From Liolophura sinensis (lineage: Eukaryota > Mollusca > Polyplacophora > Chitonida > Chitonidae), in NCBI RefSeq assembly GCF_032854445.1, contig NC_088297.1, positions 8,357,375 to 8,421,374 on the forward strand: a DNA stretch of 64,000 nucleotides. The letters are read 5' to 3'. Within the stretch, counting starts at the first letter, position 1. The number at the start of each line of letters is the position of its first letter. Below are positions 35,801 through 60,150 of this stretch, one piece after another. The notes beneath the pieces are model-generated. The model was not told the origin of the DNA, made no database searches, and was given only the letters and a program-made list of their open reading frames with translations. A program made the position numbers and the translations under genes.

Positions 35801-38238
35801 TAAGGGAGAAGTGTAGAACATTGTATTTACACGTTAGACTGACAAGAGTGATATTTTCCAAAGTACATGTACATATCATAGTTTTCCTTTGGGTGTATAT
35901 TAAAATATATCATTCATTTACTCCACTGATTTTTAACACAGTGCTCGGAAATGTTTCACTTACGTGGTGGCAATTAGATTTATTTATATGGGTGGAGGAA
36001 GCCAGAGTACCTGGAGAAAAAGTACCTGGTAACTAACGGTATGCGGCAAGTAACAAGTGCCTAATGGCAAGTAACTAATGGCTTGTGGCAAGTAAGGAAT
36101 GACGTGCGGCAAGTAAGGAAGGGCTTGTGGCAAGTAACTAATGGCTTGGTGCCAGTAACTAATGGCTTGTGGCAAGTAACTAATGGCTTGTGGCGAGTTA
36201 CTCACAAACTTTCCCATGTGTGACACACAGATTTTTGCCTACAAAGTGAGCTCATGGTGAAAACTTTGAATACAAGCCAAAAATCTACCACAAACTTTGT
36301 ACATCATCACTTGAAAAGTCTCACATGTAAAAACATTGTCAATGGCTGGTACAAGGCTAGTCAACCACATACTGCAGAAAATGTCCTGAGAAAACTTTAG
36401 GCGGGGAAATCTTGAGGAGTCATTGTCCACCCTTTGGACTGAACCAGCACTTTGCACATCCGAGCAATTGAATTCTTTGAATGTACATGTGCATGTAAAT
36501 TGTTTTGCAAAAAACACGACTTGTCCTTTGTGCAGTATATACATTTTTTATAACATATCTCTCTTTTTTTTTGTTTTTTTGTCATTCAGTTTTGTATGAG
36601 AGACAGATTTTTAACGTAAGTGATACAGTATTCACATCAATGAAGTTGTTTCATACTAAAAACTAATCCAAGTGGCATATACAAATATTCCTCAACCAAC
36701 AGTTAGCGTAATCGGACTAGTTAACAAAAAAACCACCATCAACAAGATACTGATTCAACATGTCACCTCACACATGTACCCACACAAAGGAGTGTTTTCA
36801 TAAATGTCTCACACCTATTTTCAGGTCCAATGTTTTCATCCTGCATCTATGTTTAATGTTTTGAACACTCACTGCAGCATAGTCACAGTGAAGGTCCAGA
36901 ATGTCAGCAGCGCATAGTAAAGCTCTATCTAATATCCTCATTACGCACTCATGGCATCATTTGATTTATTTATCTGATTGTTCCTTAATGCCATAATCAA
37001 CTTTTTTCACTTTTTACACGAATGCTGTCGGTTTTATGGGTAATGTGAAGCAGAGCAAACCAGTAACTGTCCTCTGTCCAGGTACTGACAAACTTTCCCA
37101 CAAGTGACCTACACAAATGCATACCATCATCGATCCAACGCCCCACAAGCAGTAAGAATGGATAAATGTGCCAATTCCCAGTCCGAGGCTAGGTTTGAAC
37201 CCGCACCTTGTGTGTCCTAGTGATACATGCAGATCGATTCTCGATTCTCACAGTTCTCACCCACTGACAATGGTTGTGTAGCCATTTGCATAGTACATAT
37301 GTTGAAGACCATTTCGTCTTGTTCTTTGTCAGTGTGACGTGTGCATACATAAAGTATCTGTTTGTCAGTGTGATGTGTGCATACATAAAGTATCTGTTTG
37401 TCAGTGTGACGTGTGCATACATAAAGTATCTGTTTGTCATATGAGGGATGACAGGGCTTTACTGTTAACGAGAATCTGGGAATCGGATTCTTGCAATGAC
37501 TCCTGTAAACCAAATTTACGGGAATCTGCTTGGATTCCCGTAAGAAAGTCATCAAAATAACTTTCAAATTGACCAAATGGTCTCAAATTTCTAGTTGATA
37601 ACTATACCTCCTCTCAACAAGTGGACATACGACAGTATACATCTCCATAATGCACCTTTCGTTCAATACCTATTTTGCATGGATTTATCATAAAGTAACT
37701 GACAAATAATGAAAATATAGTGATATTTCAGTAACCTGGCATCCCCAAAGCTGTTTAGTTTTGCATACCACATATTATAACTTTCACTTGGAGTAACTGC
37801 ATACTTTGTGGTAATTGATTTCACCTAGTTTTTAGTGGATTCCCGCAAAGCAAACCTATGGGAACCCATTTAGATTCTGGTAAAGAATTACCAAAATAAA
37901 GGCCTGGAAGGTTTGTCAGTATTGATATGATTGGTCAGTTTTTTATGCCGGGCTCTTCTGTTTCCTAAACTCATGAAAGTGACTGTCATCATGTCAGTGG
38001 AAAATTCTTAAGTACGTCTTCAAACAAAATCAAATAAAAAAATCATAGATCTGTACTTGTAAATTGGTTGTAATACTGTCTTTGTGGCATTGAGCCCTAA
38101 TTACTCATCCATTCATATATGTTCTGGGTCTACATGTAATTTTCTAAACATGAGAAATTTGATATAGGCCTAACTTACTGTATAAGTCGTTCCATTTTCA
38201 TCCTTGGATTCCTGTGTATCTGGTATAGAGAAATGCAT
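11739..38238 (-). CDS. SNX17: Sorting nexin 17 (SNX17), 16 exons, complete
   Basis: Endosomal cargo adaptor. SNX17 binds PI3P through its PX domain and NPxY/NxxY tails of receptors and integrins through its FERM-like module, and hands them to Retriever/Commander for recycling (known for the family). Sixteen exons with GT-AG borders and matching phases join to 1422 bases, 473 residues plus stop; human SNX17 has 470. Residues 1-106 are the PX domain, with the phosphoinositide-binding arginine in SVRYRQFHHFHEQ (R35), PPFPPKK at 56-62 and ERRVMLERYIQ. Residues ~107-392 are the FERM-like F1-F3 part, including SYWDPAFDDDLLED, YLRFARTLKYYG, FRITRMRCWRIT and LEIAFEYLVAKDTLKWIT. The tail ends FEGIGDDDL, matching the Retriever-binding end of vertebrate SNX17. 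The gene is divergent from AK2. Oddity: exons 8 and 10 each seeded a large minisatellite that multiplies the acceptor. Confidence 0.96.
12300..12666 (-). repeat. SINE family B, full length
   Basis: On the minus strand a tRNA-like head (GGCCGAGATAGCACAGTTGG, then GTAGAGTGTCC) leads to a body with AAGAGGAAGTTGTAACTTC, and the tail ends in a CACTCACTCACTGACTG run. Box-B-like bases sit near 12605. In SNX17 intron 15. Confidence 0.8.
12820..13078 (+). repeat. SINE family A, full length
   Basis: Head GGGGCCTCCATGACCTGGTG, B-box GAGTTCAAGTCC, the GTCGTGGGTATTCCCC body and the AATATTTTTGAGTACAGCG tail ending in AAATAAATAG. Directly follows a family B copy. Confidence 0.85.
13241..13263. repeat. (ATT)n microsatellite
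   Basis: Seven uninterrupted ATT units just downstream of the exon 15 donor (minus strand). Confidence 0.9.
13289..13342 (-). CDS. SNX17: SNX17 exon 15
   Basis: Residues 425-442: SDDHSAITKAVDSMKKIS. Acceptor TTTTACAG, donor GTGAGC. In phase with exons 14 and 16. Confidence 0.87.
13725..13885 (-). repeat. SINE family A, head-truncated
   Basis: Tail and body in reverse (GACTGGTGTTTTACGCTGTA to CAGACCTTCCCACC). The tRNA-like head is missing here. Confidence 0.8.
14785..14900 (-). repeat. SINE family A, head only
   Basis: Reverse-oriented head with GAACTCACAGCGACCGCATT and GAGAGGCTCCTGAGTCATTA. It could be the other part of the copy at 13.7 kb, split by an insertion. Confidence 0.7.
15728..15978 (-). 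repeat. SINE family A, full length
   Basis: Reverse copy from TGATAGGTGTTTTATGCCC to the head near GACCACTCGG. The SNX17 intron is interrupted only by repeats here. Confidence 0.8.
16401..16496 (-). CDS. SNX17: SNX17 exon 14
   Basis: Residues 393-424, a polar Ser/Lys-rich tail segment (KGSKYSYLKKNASS). Weakly conserved, accepted on phase, splice sites and position. Confidence 0.85.
16755..16950 (+). repeat. Dispersed repeat with CTCAACYTTTT ends, copy 1
   Basis: Shares ATTCTGTGTATACTGATAAA, TTGGCCAATCCAACCAAT and GAAAGTTGTTCTTTCATATG with sequences at 35.45 kb and, inverted, at 48.43 and 60.35 kb. The family is not named. Confidence 0.5.
18161..18238 (-). CDS. SNX17: SNX17 exon 13
   Basis: Residues 367-392: AILISMCLQSMVDELIMKKQ, then basic residues. 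Matches the end of the F3 lobe. Acceptor CTCCACAG, donor GTAAGC. Confidence 0.95.
18640..18998 (-). repeat. SINE family B, full length
   Basis: Reverse copy with TGAGTGAGTAAGTGGGTGCT at the tail, GAAGTTACAACTTCCTCTTT in the body and CTCTACCAACTGTGCTATCC in the head. In SNX17 intron 12. Confidence 0.8.
19552..19671 (-). CDS. SNX17: SNX17 exon 12
   Basis: Residues 327-366: a serine-rich linker, then KLEIAFEYLVAKDTLKWITV. Acceptor TTTCTAG, donor GTTTGT. Confidence 0.95.
20642..20704 (-). CDS. SNX17: SNX17 exon 11
   Basis: Residues 306-326: DQVKEGSFRITRMRCWRITT plus A. This is a highly conserved stretch of the family's F3 lobe. Acceptor TTTTCAG, donor GTAAGT. Confidence 0.95.
20728..20950 (-). 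repeat. SINE family A, nearly full
   Basis: Begins with eight TTTA units. The body reads CCATTATGGTGGGAAAACACC and the head ends at GGCAACTGCATTGG. Lies between SNX17 exons 11 and 10. Confidence 0.8.
21653..21793 (-). CDS. SNX17: SNX17 exon 10
   Basis: Residues 259-305: YLRFARTLKYYGFIQFRP, then TDYPEHN, LLLSAGNKELNF and IQISS before GTATGT. Acceptor TTTTCTGCAG. The acceptor and roughly the first 90 bases recur 16 times upstream at 121-bp spacing. Only this copy runs on into LLLSAGNKELNF. Confidence 0.95.
21712..23752. repeat. 121-bp minisatellite made from SNX17 exon 10 and its acceptor, 17 copies
   Basis: On the minus strand each unit is a 3' splice site (TTGTTTTCTGCAG), about 90 bases of exon 10 (YLRFARTLKYYGFIQFRP, TDYPEHNSRL) and then GTAATACTACTTG. 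Exon edges fall at 21793 and every 121 bases up to 23729. The lowest copy is the real exon and the other 16 stop at an in-frame TAA after about 32 codons. Copies differ by a few bases (GTAAGACAG/GTAAGGCAG, GGGAAGTCTGCAG/GGGGAGTCTGGAG). Confidence 0.97.
24040..24310. repeat. SINE-like repeat, family C
   Basis: TTATGGCTTAACGCCACATG and TTTCAGCCATATCATGGTGA match the family seen at 33.5, 50.45 and 26.0 kb (ATGAATGATTATGG..., ACGCCACATCGGCAA). The right end has GGATTTGAAGCTGCGACCTC, a box-B-like segment in reverse. Confidence 0.55.
24733..25088 (-). repeat. SINE family B, full length
   Basis: GTGAGTGAGTGAGTGAGTGC tail, CTCTTTTATCTAGTGCTGCT body and CGCTCTACCAGCTGTGCTAT head. In SNX17 intron 9. 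Confidence 0.8.
25437..25770 (+). repeat. SINE family B, opposite orientation
   Basis: Head piece CGCTTCGGGAGCGGTAGATC, body GAAGTTGTAACTTCCTCACT, tail ACTCACTCACTCATT. With the copy at 24.7 kb it forms a large inverted pair about 350 bases apart, which could fold in the SNX17 pre-mRNA. Confidence 0.8.
25891..25983 (-). CDS. SNX17: SNX17 exon 9
   Basis: Residues 228-258: AVSDIERQWTFATKDQLKQL, then TALQVKGSKRE. Acceptor ATTTTAG, donor GTAGGT. Confidence 0.94.
25990..26305 (-). repeat. Chimeric SINE (family C tail, family A head)
   Basis: Left part ATGAATGAATGAGTGATTGT and AGCAATATTTTAGTCGTATC belong to family C. The right part (GAACTCACGGCGACCACATT to GGCCACAGAAGCCCC) is the family A head. 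Confidence 0.6.
26616..26685 (-). CDS. SNX17: SNX17 exon 8
   Basis: Residues 204-227: SYWDPAFDDDLLED, then MNLLYVQ. The first 23 bases and the acceptor (CAATACACAG) are repeated 47 more times upstream in the intron. Only this copy continues into the full exon and its GTAAGT donor. Confidence 0.95.
26663..29690. repeat. 63-bp minisatellite made from SNX17 exon 8 and its acceptor, 48 copies
   Basis: On the minus strand each unit holds a pyrimidine tract (TTTGTCTTTCTTGTC), the acceptor AATACACAG and 23 bases of exon 8 (TTACTGGGACCCTGCC...). Exon edges lie at 26685 and every 63 bases to 29646, with no length change in 47 steps. Copies vary at a few sites (GGCAGG/GGCGGG/GCTGGG, AAGAAAGACAAA/AAGGAAGACTAA), in patterns that suggest higher-order blocks. 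The period is 21 codons, so long open frames appear on both strands by default, including one of 917 codons on the plus strand. Confidence 0.98.
30112..30205 (+). repeat. SINE family A tail fragment
   Basis: TTTCCTCCAAACATAATGCT followed by GCCGTCGTTGTATACGTGAA. Diverged. Confidence 0.55.
30269..30359 (-). CDS. SNX17: SNX17 exon 7
   Basis: Residues 174-203 plus two bases: VRKLQEFESPYISL, then HRIVLRK. Donor GTAAAA sits in a long A-rich tract and is followed by the intron that holds the 63-bp array. Confidence 0.93.
30840..30930 (-). CDS. SNX17: SNX17 exon 6
   Basis: Residues 144-173 plus one base: ELADDFVYYFGLYLVKKEDG, the F1 lobe. Acceptor TTTCAG, donor GTAAGT. Confidence 0.94.
31335..31445 (-). 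CDS. SNX17: SNX17 exon 5
   Basis: Residues 107-143, start of the FERM-like F1 lobe: VSLDVFLMNG, then NILSTDQTEDVLE. Acceptor GTCTAG, donor GTGTGA (a weaker site). Confidence 0.94.
31563..31800 (-). repeat. SINE family A, diverged full copy
   Basis: TTTATTTGTTTGACTTGTGT tail, CTTTATGGTGGGAGGAATCC body, head ending CTTGGCCACAGAAGC. In SNX17 intron 4. Confidence 0.75.
32390..32945. repeat. 33-bp minisatellite, about 16 copies
   Basis: Units of CATCCTGCCAATGAGAAACC plus ACGTAAATAACAG with A/G, C/T and one-base variants. Lies in SNX17 intron 4. Unlike the 63- and 121-bp arrays it contains no SNX17 exon sequence. Its 11-codon period explains the long minus-strand open frames here. Confidence 0.93.
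33223..33287 (-). CDS. SNX17: SNX17 exon 4
   Basis: Residues 85-106, ending SSDTFNGFLLNAQQ, which matches the end of the family PX domain. Acceptor CTTTCAG, donor GTTAGT. Confidence 0.95.
33498..33565. repeat. SINE-like family C fragment
   Basis: GAATGAATGATTATGGTTTT and ACGCCACATCGGCAATTTTT, then GCCATATCGTGGCGAG. Confidence 0.6.
34428..34545 (-). CDS. SNX17: SNX17 exon 3
   Basis: Residues 46-84 plus one base. LKKEFG, LPPFPPKKLLAL and LEERRVMLERYIQI cover the PX proline loop and final helix. Acceptor CTCCGCAG, donor GTAAGT. Confidence 0.95.
34640..34975 (-). repeat. Two tRNA-head-like repeats in tandem
   Basis: The minus strand carries GAGTTCGAATCC (about 34710). Two related segments (TCAACTCAGCTAAAGGGAAA and CCAACTGAGCCAAAGGGAAA) are about 160 bases apart. 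Probably a duplicated, diverged tRNA-derived SINE head and not a tRNA gene. Confidence 0.4.
35125..35310 (-). repeat. SINE family A, head-truncated
   Basis: TTTATTTGATTGGTGTTTTA tail, TATTATGGTGGGTGGAAACC body, ending near GGAAGCCAGTGTGAGC. Confidence 0.8.
35455..35645 (+). repeat. Dispersed repeat with CTCAACYTTTT ends, copy 2
   Basis: TTCTTCAACCTTTTCACATG at the left and AGAGGTTGAGGG at the right form weak inverted ends. The interior CTGTGTAGACTGATAAAATT is shared with the 16.8 and 48.4 kb copies. Confidence 0.5.
35715..35789 (-). CDS. SNX17: SNX17 exon 2
   Basis: Residues 21-45, phase 0-0. Contains VHINGVFHCSVRYRQFHHF, the PX core strand with the arginine expected to contact PI3P. Acceptor TTTTCAG, donor GTATTA. 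Confidence 0.95.
36026..36200. repeat. 21-bp tandem repeat, about eight copies
   Basis: Units of TGGCAAGTAACTAATGGCTTG with variants (AAGGAATGACGTGCGG). In SNX17 intron 1. Confidence 0.85.
36960..37225 (-). repeat. SINE-like repeat with tRNA-like head
   Basis: The left end TTTATTTATCTGATTGTTCC resembles a SINE tail. The right end carries GGTTTGAACCCGCACC, a B-box in reverse. The interior is unlike families A and B. Confidence 0.45.
37328..37440. repeat. 36-bp tandem repeat, three copies
   Basis: GTCAGTGTGAYGTGTGCATA plus CATAAAGTATCTGTTT repeated three times with one base change. Confidence 0.9.
38179..38238 (-). CDS. SNX17: SNX17 exon 1 (coding part)
   Basis: Residues 1-20, from MHFSIPDTQESKDENG to TTYT, then GTAAGT. 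MHFSIP is the conserved family start, which fixes the ATG at 38238. Confidence 0.95.
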
Positions 38239-38779
38239 CTTCCCGAATCACAGGATTCTCCTAAATTGTCTGCAACTACAATTAACTTATCATACACAGG
38301 CAATTCTGTCACATTTTTTTTTAAATCAACAGTTTTGCGCTGGTAAGAAAGGTTGATGGCTGAGTGATGTGCAATGTATATTACTGACAGTACACTCCCC
38401 TTTTTTCGAACTGCCTCGTTGACTCCAATTTTCGGAAACTTTCGCAACTTGAATTTCAGCCTTCCTCCTCCTCACTCACGAATGCTTGCTGTCAGCTTCA
38501 CCAACTGAGCTCAGCTGCAAATCAGTATGTTCCTTGACCTCAGCAAAATAATCTCCATAGGCTTTTTTTTTAACAGCATGAACTCTCACACGCCTTACTG
38601 TACAACATGAGATTTTGACATCTTAACCCGGAAGTGAATCCTCAATGACCGGAAAGCTATAACGGTAGGGGAGTTCAGTTCTGCGCATGCCCCATAGGTA
38701 CCTAGTTTCACTGCAACGTGTTTGGCTTCTTTTTCATTTTAACCCGTTTTTACCTTTGAGCTACTTGCATTTTAACATC
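38239..38779. promoter_or_regulatory. Divergent SNX17/AK2 promoter
   Basis: 541 bases separate the two start codons, so both 5' untranslated regions and the promoter(s) lie here. CCGGAAGTG at 38628-38636 is a strong ETS-family (GABP-type) core. TGCGCATGC at 38682-38690 matches most of the NRF-1 palindrome. Both factors are known to drive nuclear genes for mitochondrial proteins, which suits AK2. No TATA box was seen near either expected start. Transcription starts are not visible. Confidence 0.6.
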
Positions 38780-52309
<13,530 letters not shown>

Positions 52310-52560
52310 GAGAAAATGTTGTCATTATTCGAGTAGATATTTTATGGGTGGTTTTTCTGTTTTAAGGAAGTACCATTCTTTTAGCCAATTAGACACGACC
52401 AGACTGAAGTGGAAATCGTAATGAAATTTTAACCTGAGTGATAGCCTTTCACCCCTTTATGTAATGAATAGGTCTCTCACAGATGTAGAAAGGAAGAAGA
52501 TCTGGGCTTGTCCCACTATTATAGAAGAGGGTTGTGCATACTGTATATCATAAGGTGTAA

Positions 52561-52974
52561 AATAAACAAGTACATGGGAGATTTTAGTGGTTGCATTGTA
52601 AATATATGTAAATTAATCAAGAATATATATGCTGAAAATACTGGAAATCTGCAATCAATGCAAGCTATCTCACTAGGCAGATTGATCTGTTTTATGTACA
52701 TTCGCCAGTGTGGGGCTTTGTTTTTTTTTTTTTTTACCCTGAGGCTACAAAAGAAGAAGCAAAATTGTTTTCCAGTATGTAGAACTGTGTGAACCTTTAC
52801 CCGATTCAGTGTAAAGCCCATCAATTAAGATGAACTTGGCATGCCATTTTAAAATTCTGAAAACATATTGGTGTGCTGAGGATAGTGTTTGCTTCAAAAT
52901 CCAACCTAGGTTTACACGTGTCCAATCCAGACTGGCTGCCTCTGTGAGAATTATTTCTATAAAATTCCAATAAA
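52561..52974 (+). terminator. Candidate AK2 polyadenylation signals
   Basis: AATAAA at 52561-52566 and again at 52969-52974, about 250 and 660 bases after the stop. Which one is used is unknown. Confidence 0.4.
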
Positions 52975-53213
52975 ACGTGCCCTTAACTGTATATGTAAAT
53001 GTAGCAACAAGCCCTCTGGGTTAAATTCCACAAATCTCATTTATATTCATGTATTTAACCTATCTGACGATCACGGCTTATGACCTTTTTACCACGGACA
53101 TGCTTCTTAAACTACCGGCAAGATCATGAAAGTGTAGTTCATGATGTACAGTTTATGCTGTTGGCAATGTTGTGATCTAATGTGATCTTTTATCAGGCAT
53201 TATTTAGATCAAG

Positions 53214-53495
53214 GGTGGACTCAGGAGTCTCTCACCAATGCGGTCGCTGTGAGTTCAAGTCCAGCTCATGCTGCTTCCTCTCCGGCCGTAAGTGGGAAGG
53301 TCTGTCAGCCACCTGCGGATGGTCGTGGGTTTCCCCCAGGCTCTGCCTGGTTTCCACCCACCATAATGCTGGCCGCCGTCGTATAAGTGAAATATTCTTG
53401 AGTAACGGCGTAAAACACCAATCCGTCGTATAAGTGAAATATTCTTGAGTACGGCGTAAAAACACCAATCAAATAAATAAACAAATAGATCAAGA
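53214..53495 (+). repeat. SINE family A with duplicated tail
   Basis: Full body followed by two tandem copies of the tail (CGTATAAGTGAAATATTCTT at about 53380 and 53428). Confidence 0.85.
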
Positions 53496-54735
53496 GTGGA
53501 ATGTCTTCAATACGAATGTATATGTGCTGATCCAAATAATGTTCTAATCTTAGGAACTAACACATATTAATTATCCTGTTAGAACTGAAGCCATGACTAA
53601 GTCAGACTAATTTCTTTTTTTCTCTTCTAATTTAATGCATTTAAATGAATCGCATTTCATATTAATCCTTGTTAAGATTAGCATTTATTTTTTCATTGTG
53701 TGATTTACTGTTGAAATTTTGATTTTGGTGCAAACCTTTTTTTTTATATTTTTTTTGTCTTTTAGTTCCTTACAAAAGCATTATCCTCTGTGCCATTTGC
53801 ATATTGGACTCTGAGAAAAATTTCCATGAACACAGCATTTGTCAGTCCTTGTTTCTAATGCTGAATTGTTGTATTGAATTTATCCTTTAGGAGATCATTG
53901 GAAGTATTAAATTTACAGTAAATTATTTTGAAATCAAAAGTTAAAGTGAAAAAAAGTACATGTATGTACGACAGATGTTGGTGGGTGAATTGTTACACAT
54001 GATAATAAATAAATAAATCCATACATGACAGTTGTATGCTGGAGTTGAGCCCTGAATAAAATGCCCCAAAATTTTATTTGGTTTTCTTTTGTTTTGGAGT
54101 CTGTGGCTGAGCGATGTACAATGAACAGTTACTCAGGATGAATCATCAGTATTACACCACATCAGACAAAATACTCGGGTTTTTATTGGACGGCAGCAGT
54201 CAGATGGGGCCAGATGTATTAGTCGTACAATCAAGGTCATGTGTCCGATGACGTTGGTTGTCTCCCTTTATTTGGTTGTGAAAACAGTCACATTACTGAA
54301 GCCCTTTGCCTACATGTCATTCTTCGGTGGTGCTGAATTGATGAGTCTTTTGCGAGGGGATAAATTTGTCAACAGGTGCGTTAATATATGGTGTCAGCAA
54401 CCGATGTATTGGCATACGAGAATAATTGACAGCACACGAATGTATTACCATTGCCTGGCACTGAGTAACCATGTGACAAATGAAGCATTTATACCGTGCT
54501 TTGAAACAGCGTGATCCCCAATGCTCCAAGCAGTGCTTAGCTTGGCCTGATAGAATACGGGCCCACATCAAAGCCTGAGCTTGTTACTCATAGCATTGGA
54601 TTTGCCTGCATGAGACAAGCCAAGGGTTTCAATTCAGAGTCCATGCATACACAGAACTTCAGTTGGTGTCAAACAGCAATCAAAAATATTTGTGCCATAA
54701 GCCATGGGACTTGTTTTTCAATTTCTAAGACACAT

Positions 54736-54852
54736 GACCGGCCCCAACAGCACAGTTGGTAGAGCGTCCGATTCGCGAGTGGTAGATCCAGGCTCAGCCC
54801 TGGGTCGAGTCACACCTAAGACCTTAAAAGAGGAAGTTGTAACTTCCTCGCT
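54736..54852 (+). repeat. SINE family B cut by the assembly gap
   Basis: CCGGCCCCAACAGCACAGTT head and GAAGTTGTAACTTCCTCGCT, then N. The contig end lies inside a dispersed repeat. Confidence 0.85.
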
Positions 54853-55052
54853 NNNNNNNNNNNNNNNNNNNNNNNNNNNNNNNNNNNNNNNNNNNNNNNN
54901 NNNNNNNNNNNNNNNNNNNNNNNNNNNNNNNNNNNNNNNNNNNNNNNNNNNNNNNNNNNNNNNNNNNNNNNNNNNNNNNNNNNNNNNNNNNNNNNNNNNN
55001 NNNNNNNNNNNNNNNNNNNNNNNNNNNNNNNNNNNNNNNNNNNNNNNNNNNN
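54853..55052. other. Assembly gap, 200 N
   Basis: Exactly 200 undetermined bases, a round number typical of a scaffolding placeholder. Sequence to its right repeats the AK2 locus. Confidence 0.99.
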
Positions 55053-55469
55053 AAAACAAAAAAGCTTAAACTTCCGTGAAAACTGGGAAATTTTCATTTT
55101 GCATTTAATGGACATGTACAGAATCTTCAGATTTGCGAGAATTTATGAAGCAAAATACAGATATATGTATTTATATATATATAAATGATCTGATGTAAAA
55201 AATACACGTACAGTACAGGAGATATACATGTTTTTTTTTTTCTGACATGACTGTACAAGCTCTGAATTGTTCATCTTGAGTTTTTCAGAGTAGACAATGT
55301 ATGGGTCTTGTTTTGTTTTATTATACAATGTACTCATGTTTCAGCTGTAAGTATATGTTGTGTGTTTTTTGTCATGATGGATTGAATGATAGATTACATT
55401 ACTATGTTTGAAATTAATTGATTTTCTTTAAATGTGCAGATTCAAAAAAATTTGTTAATTTTTTTACAG

Positions 55470-55515
55470 GCACCAATGCTGGCAGAAAAATACTGTGTCT
55501 GCCATCTGTCCACAG
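55470..55515 (+). CDS. AK2: AK2 exon 2, second copy
   Basis: Same 15 residues as at 43651, with one silent change (TCA to TCC). Acceptor and donor kept. Confidence 0.9.
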
Positions 55516-56679
55516 GTAAGATTTTTTAAAATATTGAATAATTTACCAGTAAAAAAAAAATAGTATAAAATAAGTTTATAAATACTTTTTCTTTACACCG
55601 TGTGCACACAATTGTTTTGAAACTAATGTTGGATGACTAGCCATCCTTTATATATACAGGTGAAAATGACACAAAATCCCCAACAGTAAAGCATTGTTTG
55701 TTAGGGTGAGGGGGATGTGTGTCATGACTGTCAGAATTCCAACATGGGGAAACTTTCCAGTTGGGTAAAAAGATTTGTCATCTACATGTATGTCCGGTAC
55801 AACAGTTAGCTGAAATTCTTTTTTTTTTCAACAGGAAAAAGAAAAAAAAAATTCGATGTAATAGAAAAGAAAAACAATGAATAAAAAATCAGGAAACTTA
55901 GTGTTCAAGAAATTAAGTGGCTTAAAGCGTGTAGTAGGAAATAAGTATCGCAAAGGCTCAGCGATACATGTTGATTTTGCTACAGAAATATATGTGTACA
56001 TGTATTTTCTACATTTTTACTCCGTTTATATCAAATTAAACTATTGTGCTGCTTACATTACATTTTTTCTTTGGTATCATTTGAGAATATACTCATTACT
56101 GTGCATGCAGTACCAACTGTCAGCATAATAATGATGGCTTTAGGGGTTTCCCGTGACATCATCACCTTGGCAGAACAATAGCCAGGTAGCATGTTGGAGG
56201 TCTGTTAACATGGACTGGTATAGCCATAGTACTCCAATATGACTATCAAAAGTAGGTCACACAACCCCTCTATGTACATAATTTAACACACCAGAAAGGG
56301 AACATATGCTTATGTGCCATGTGACTGATTTATGACAAAATAGGTATGTCAGCACTTATGGTGCTAAATATTTACATACATACAGGTGGACAAACATCTC
56401 TGACTTTTTTAAAAACTGAAACAAGGCTAGAGTGCTGCATAAGGACATAAACATTGTAGTACACACACATGTACATGTGTAAAATGGATGTACAGTATCT
56501 TGACACTGTTTACACAGATGTTTTCCACTTACCTGTAACTTTGCGGTTGCTCCCAGCCTCTTAAACATTGTGTACAGTATGCTAATACAAGCTCTATTCC
56601 CCCAGCCGGTTTTGGCATAACAAGGGACATACATGTAAAACATTTGTTGTGTTGATGTTTACTTGTACAAGCTTATTTT

Positions 56680-56850
56680 ATCTGTTTATTTGACTGGTGT
56701 TTTATGCTGTACTCAAGAATATTTCACTTTTACAACGGCGGCCAGCATTATGGTGGGAGGAAACTGGGCAGAGCCCGGGAGAAACCCACAACCATCCGCA
56801 GGTTAGTGACAGACCTTCACACTTGTACGGCCGGATGTACAAGTTTGGGC
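56680..56850 (-). repeat. SINE family A, second copy of the one at 44.9 kb
   Basis: Same insertion as at 44862 but with a single GACAGACCTTCACAC segment in place of four. Confidence 0.85.
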
Positions 56851-57482
56851 CTGCTCAACATTTTTTTGGCCATATCAAAATGGCTCCTAACATAATGCAG
56901 ATAATTTGTGTAAATTTATTGAAACCCGACTGATACAAGTGACAAGTATAGTATGTACACTGTACTTGGCCTCTTTTTTTAGATTCAGTCAGTTTATAGT
57001 CAAGATTTTTTTAAAAGTCAGACTTATCTGAGGATTGAACCAAGGTCATCCAGTTACAATGTACATCCGATTAGATACCATACATAGGAATACATGTAAA
57101 GCCATCGACTTCAAGTTTGTCAGATGGGGCACTATCAGTCAGGTGTGCTTGATGAAGGTTGGTGGTTTATTCCAGGCAATAAGGTTTCCTCCAGGCACTA
57201 CGGTTTCCTCAATCCACAATCTTGAACACAGTCCTATAAATATACATGCATGTAAGTGAAAAATTCAAGTTTAAGTTTTTTGGAAGAGGAAAAATAGTGC
57301 CCACAGTAAAGTAACAAACTTTGCTAGGTATACATGCAGACCTCTGTGTTAAGCAACAGTCATAGGACAAGTGCACATGCATGTAGCGAGATTGTGAGTC
57401 TAACCTACGTGTACAATCCAACGTGACGGGCATCTCATTGGATACGGTTTACTCAGCGGCTTTAGCCACATGATTGAGCTAA

Positions 57483-59900
<2,418 letters not shown>

Positions 59901-60042
59901 TTAACCTCAGGGACAGGGATCTTAGTCTGGGTATATCTCCCCACCCCCACACCCTAGCCCTGTGGATGTGGATGAAGACCTAAAAATTCAACCACATAAA
60001 CAGCATTTTTGGAGGCAAATAAATAAGGTGAGAGGGGACTCT

Positions 60043-60150
60043 GTGACCGAGAGGGCTAGTACACCAGCGTGGCATAATGACCAAGGAGCCTCTCAATAAT
60101 GCGGACTTGTGAGCTCAAGTCCAGCCCATGCTGGCTTCCTCTCAAACAAG
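60043..60150 (+). repeat. SINE family A head fragment (second copy)
   Basis: Counterpart of 47860-47965. Confidence 0.65.

Larger units (their letters stand above)
52310..54735. other. 3' flank of AK2 without a recognised gene
   Basis: Contains the likely AK2 3' untranslated region, one SINE (53.2 kb) and AT-rich unique sequence. A 91-codon plus-strand frame at 54239 shows no known motif. Its GTGCTGAATTGATGAGTCTT also occurs at about 32087, so it is partly repeat. Confidence 0.5.

Noticed and set aside
38175-38447. 90-codon minus-strand frame over the SNX17 start
   Set aside because: Different frame from MHFSIPDTQ. The family match and GTAAGT donor fix the other frame.
54239-54514. 91-codon frame in the AK2 3' flank
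   Set aside because: No motif, and part of it matches a repeat at about 32.09 kb.
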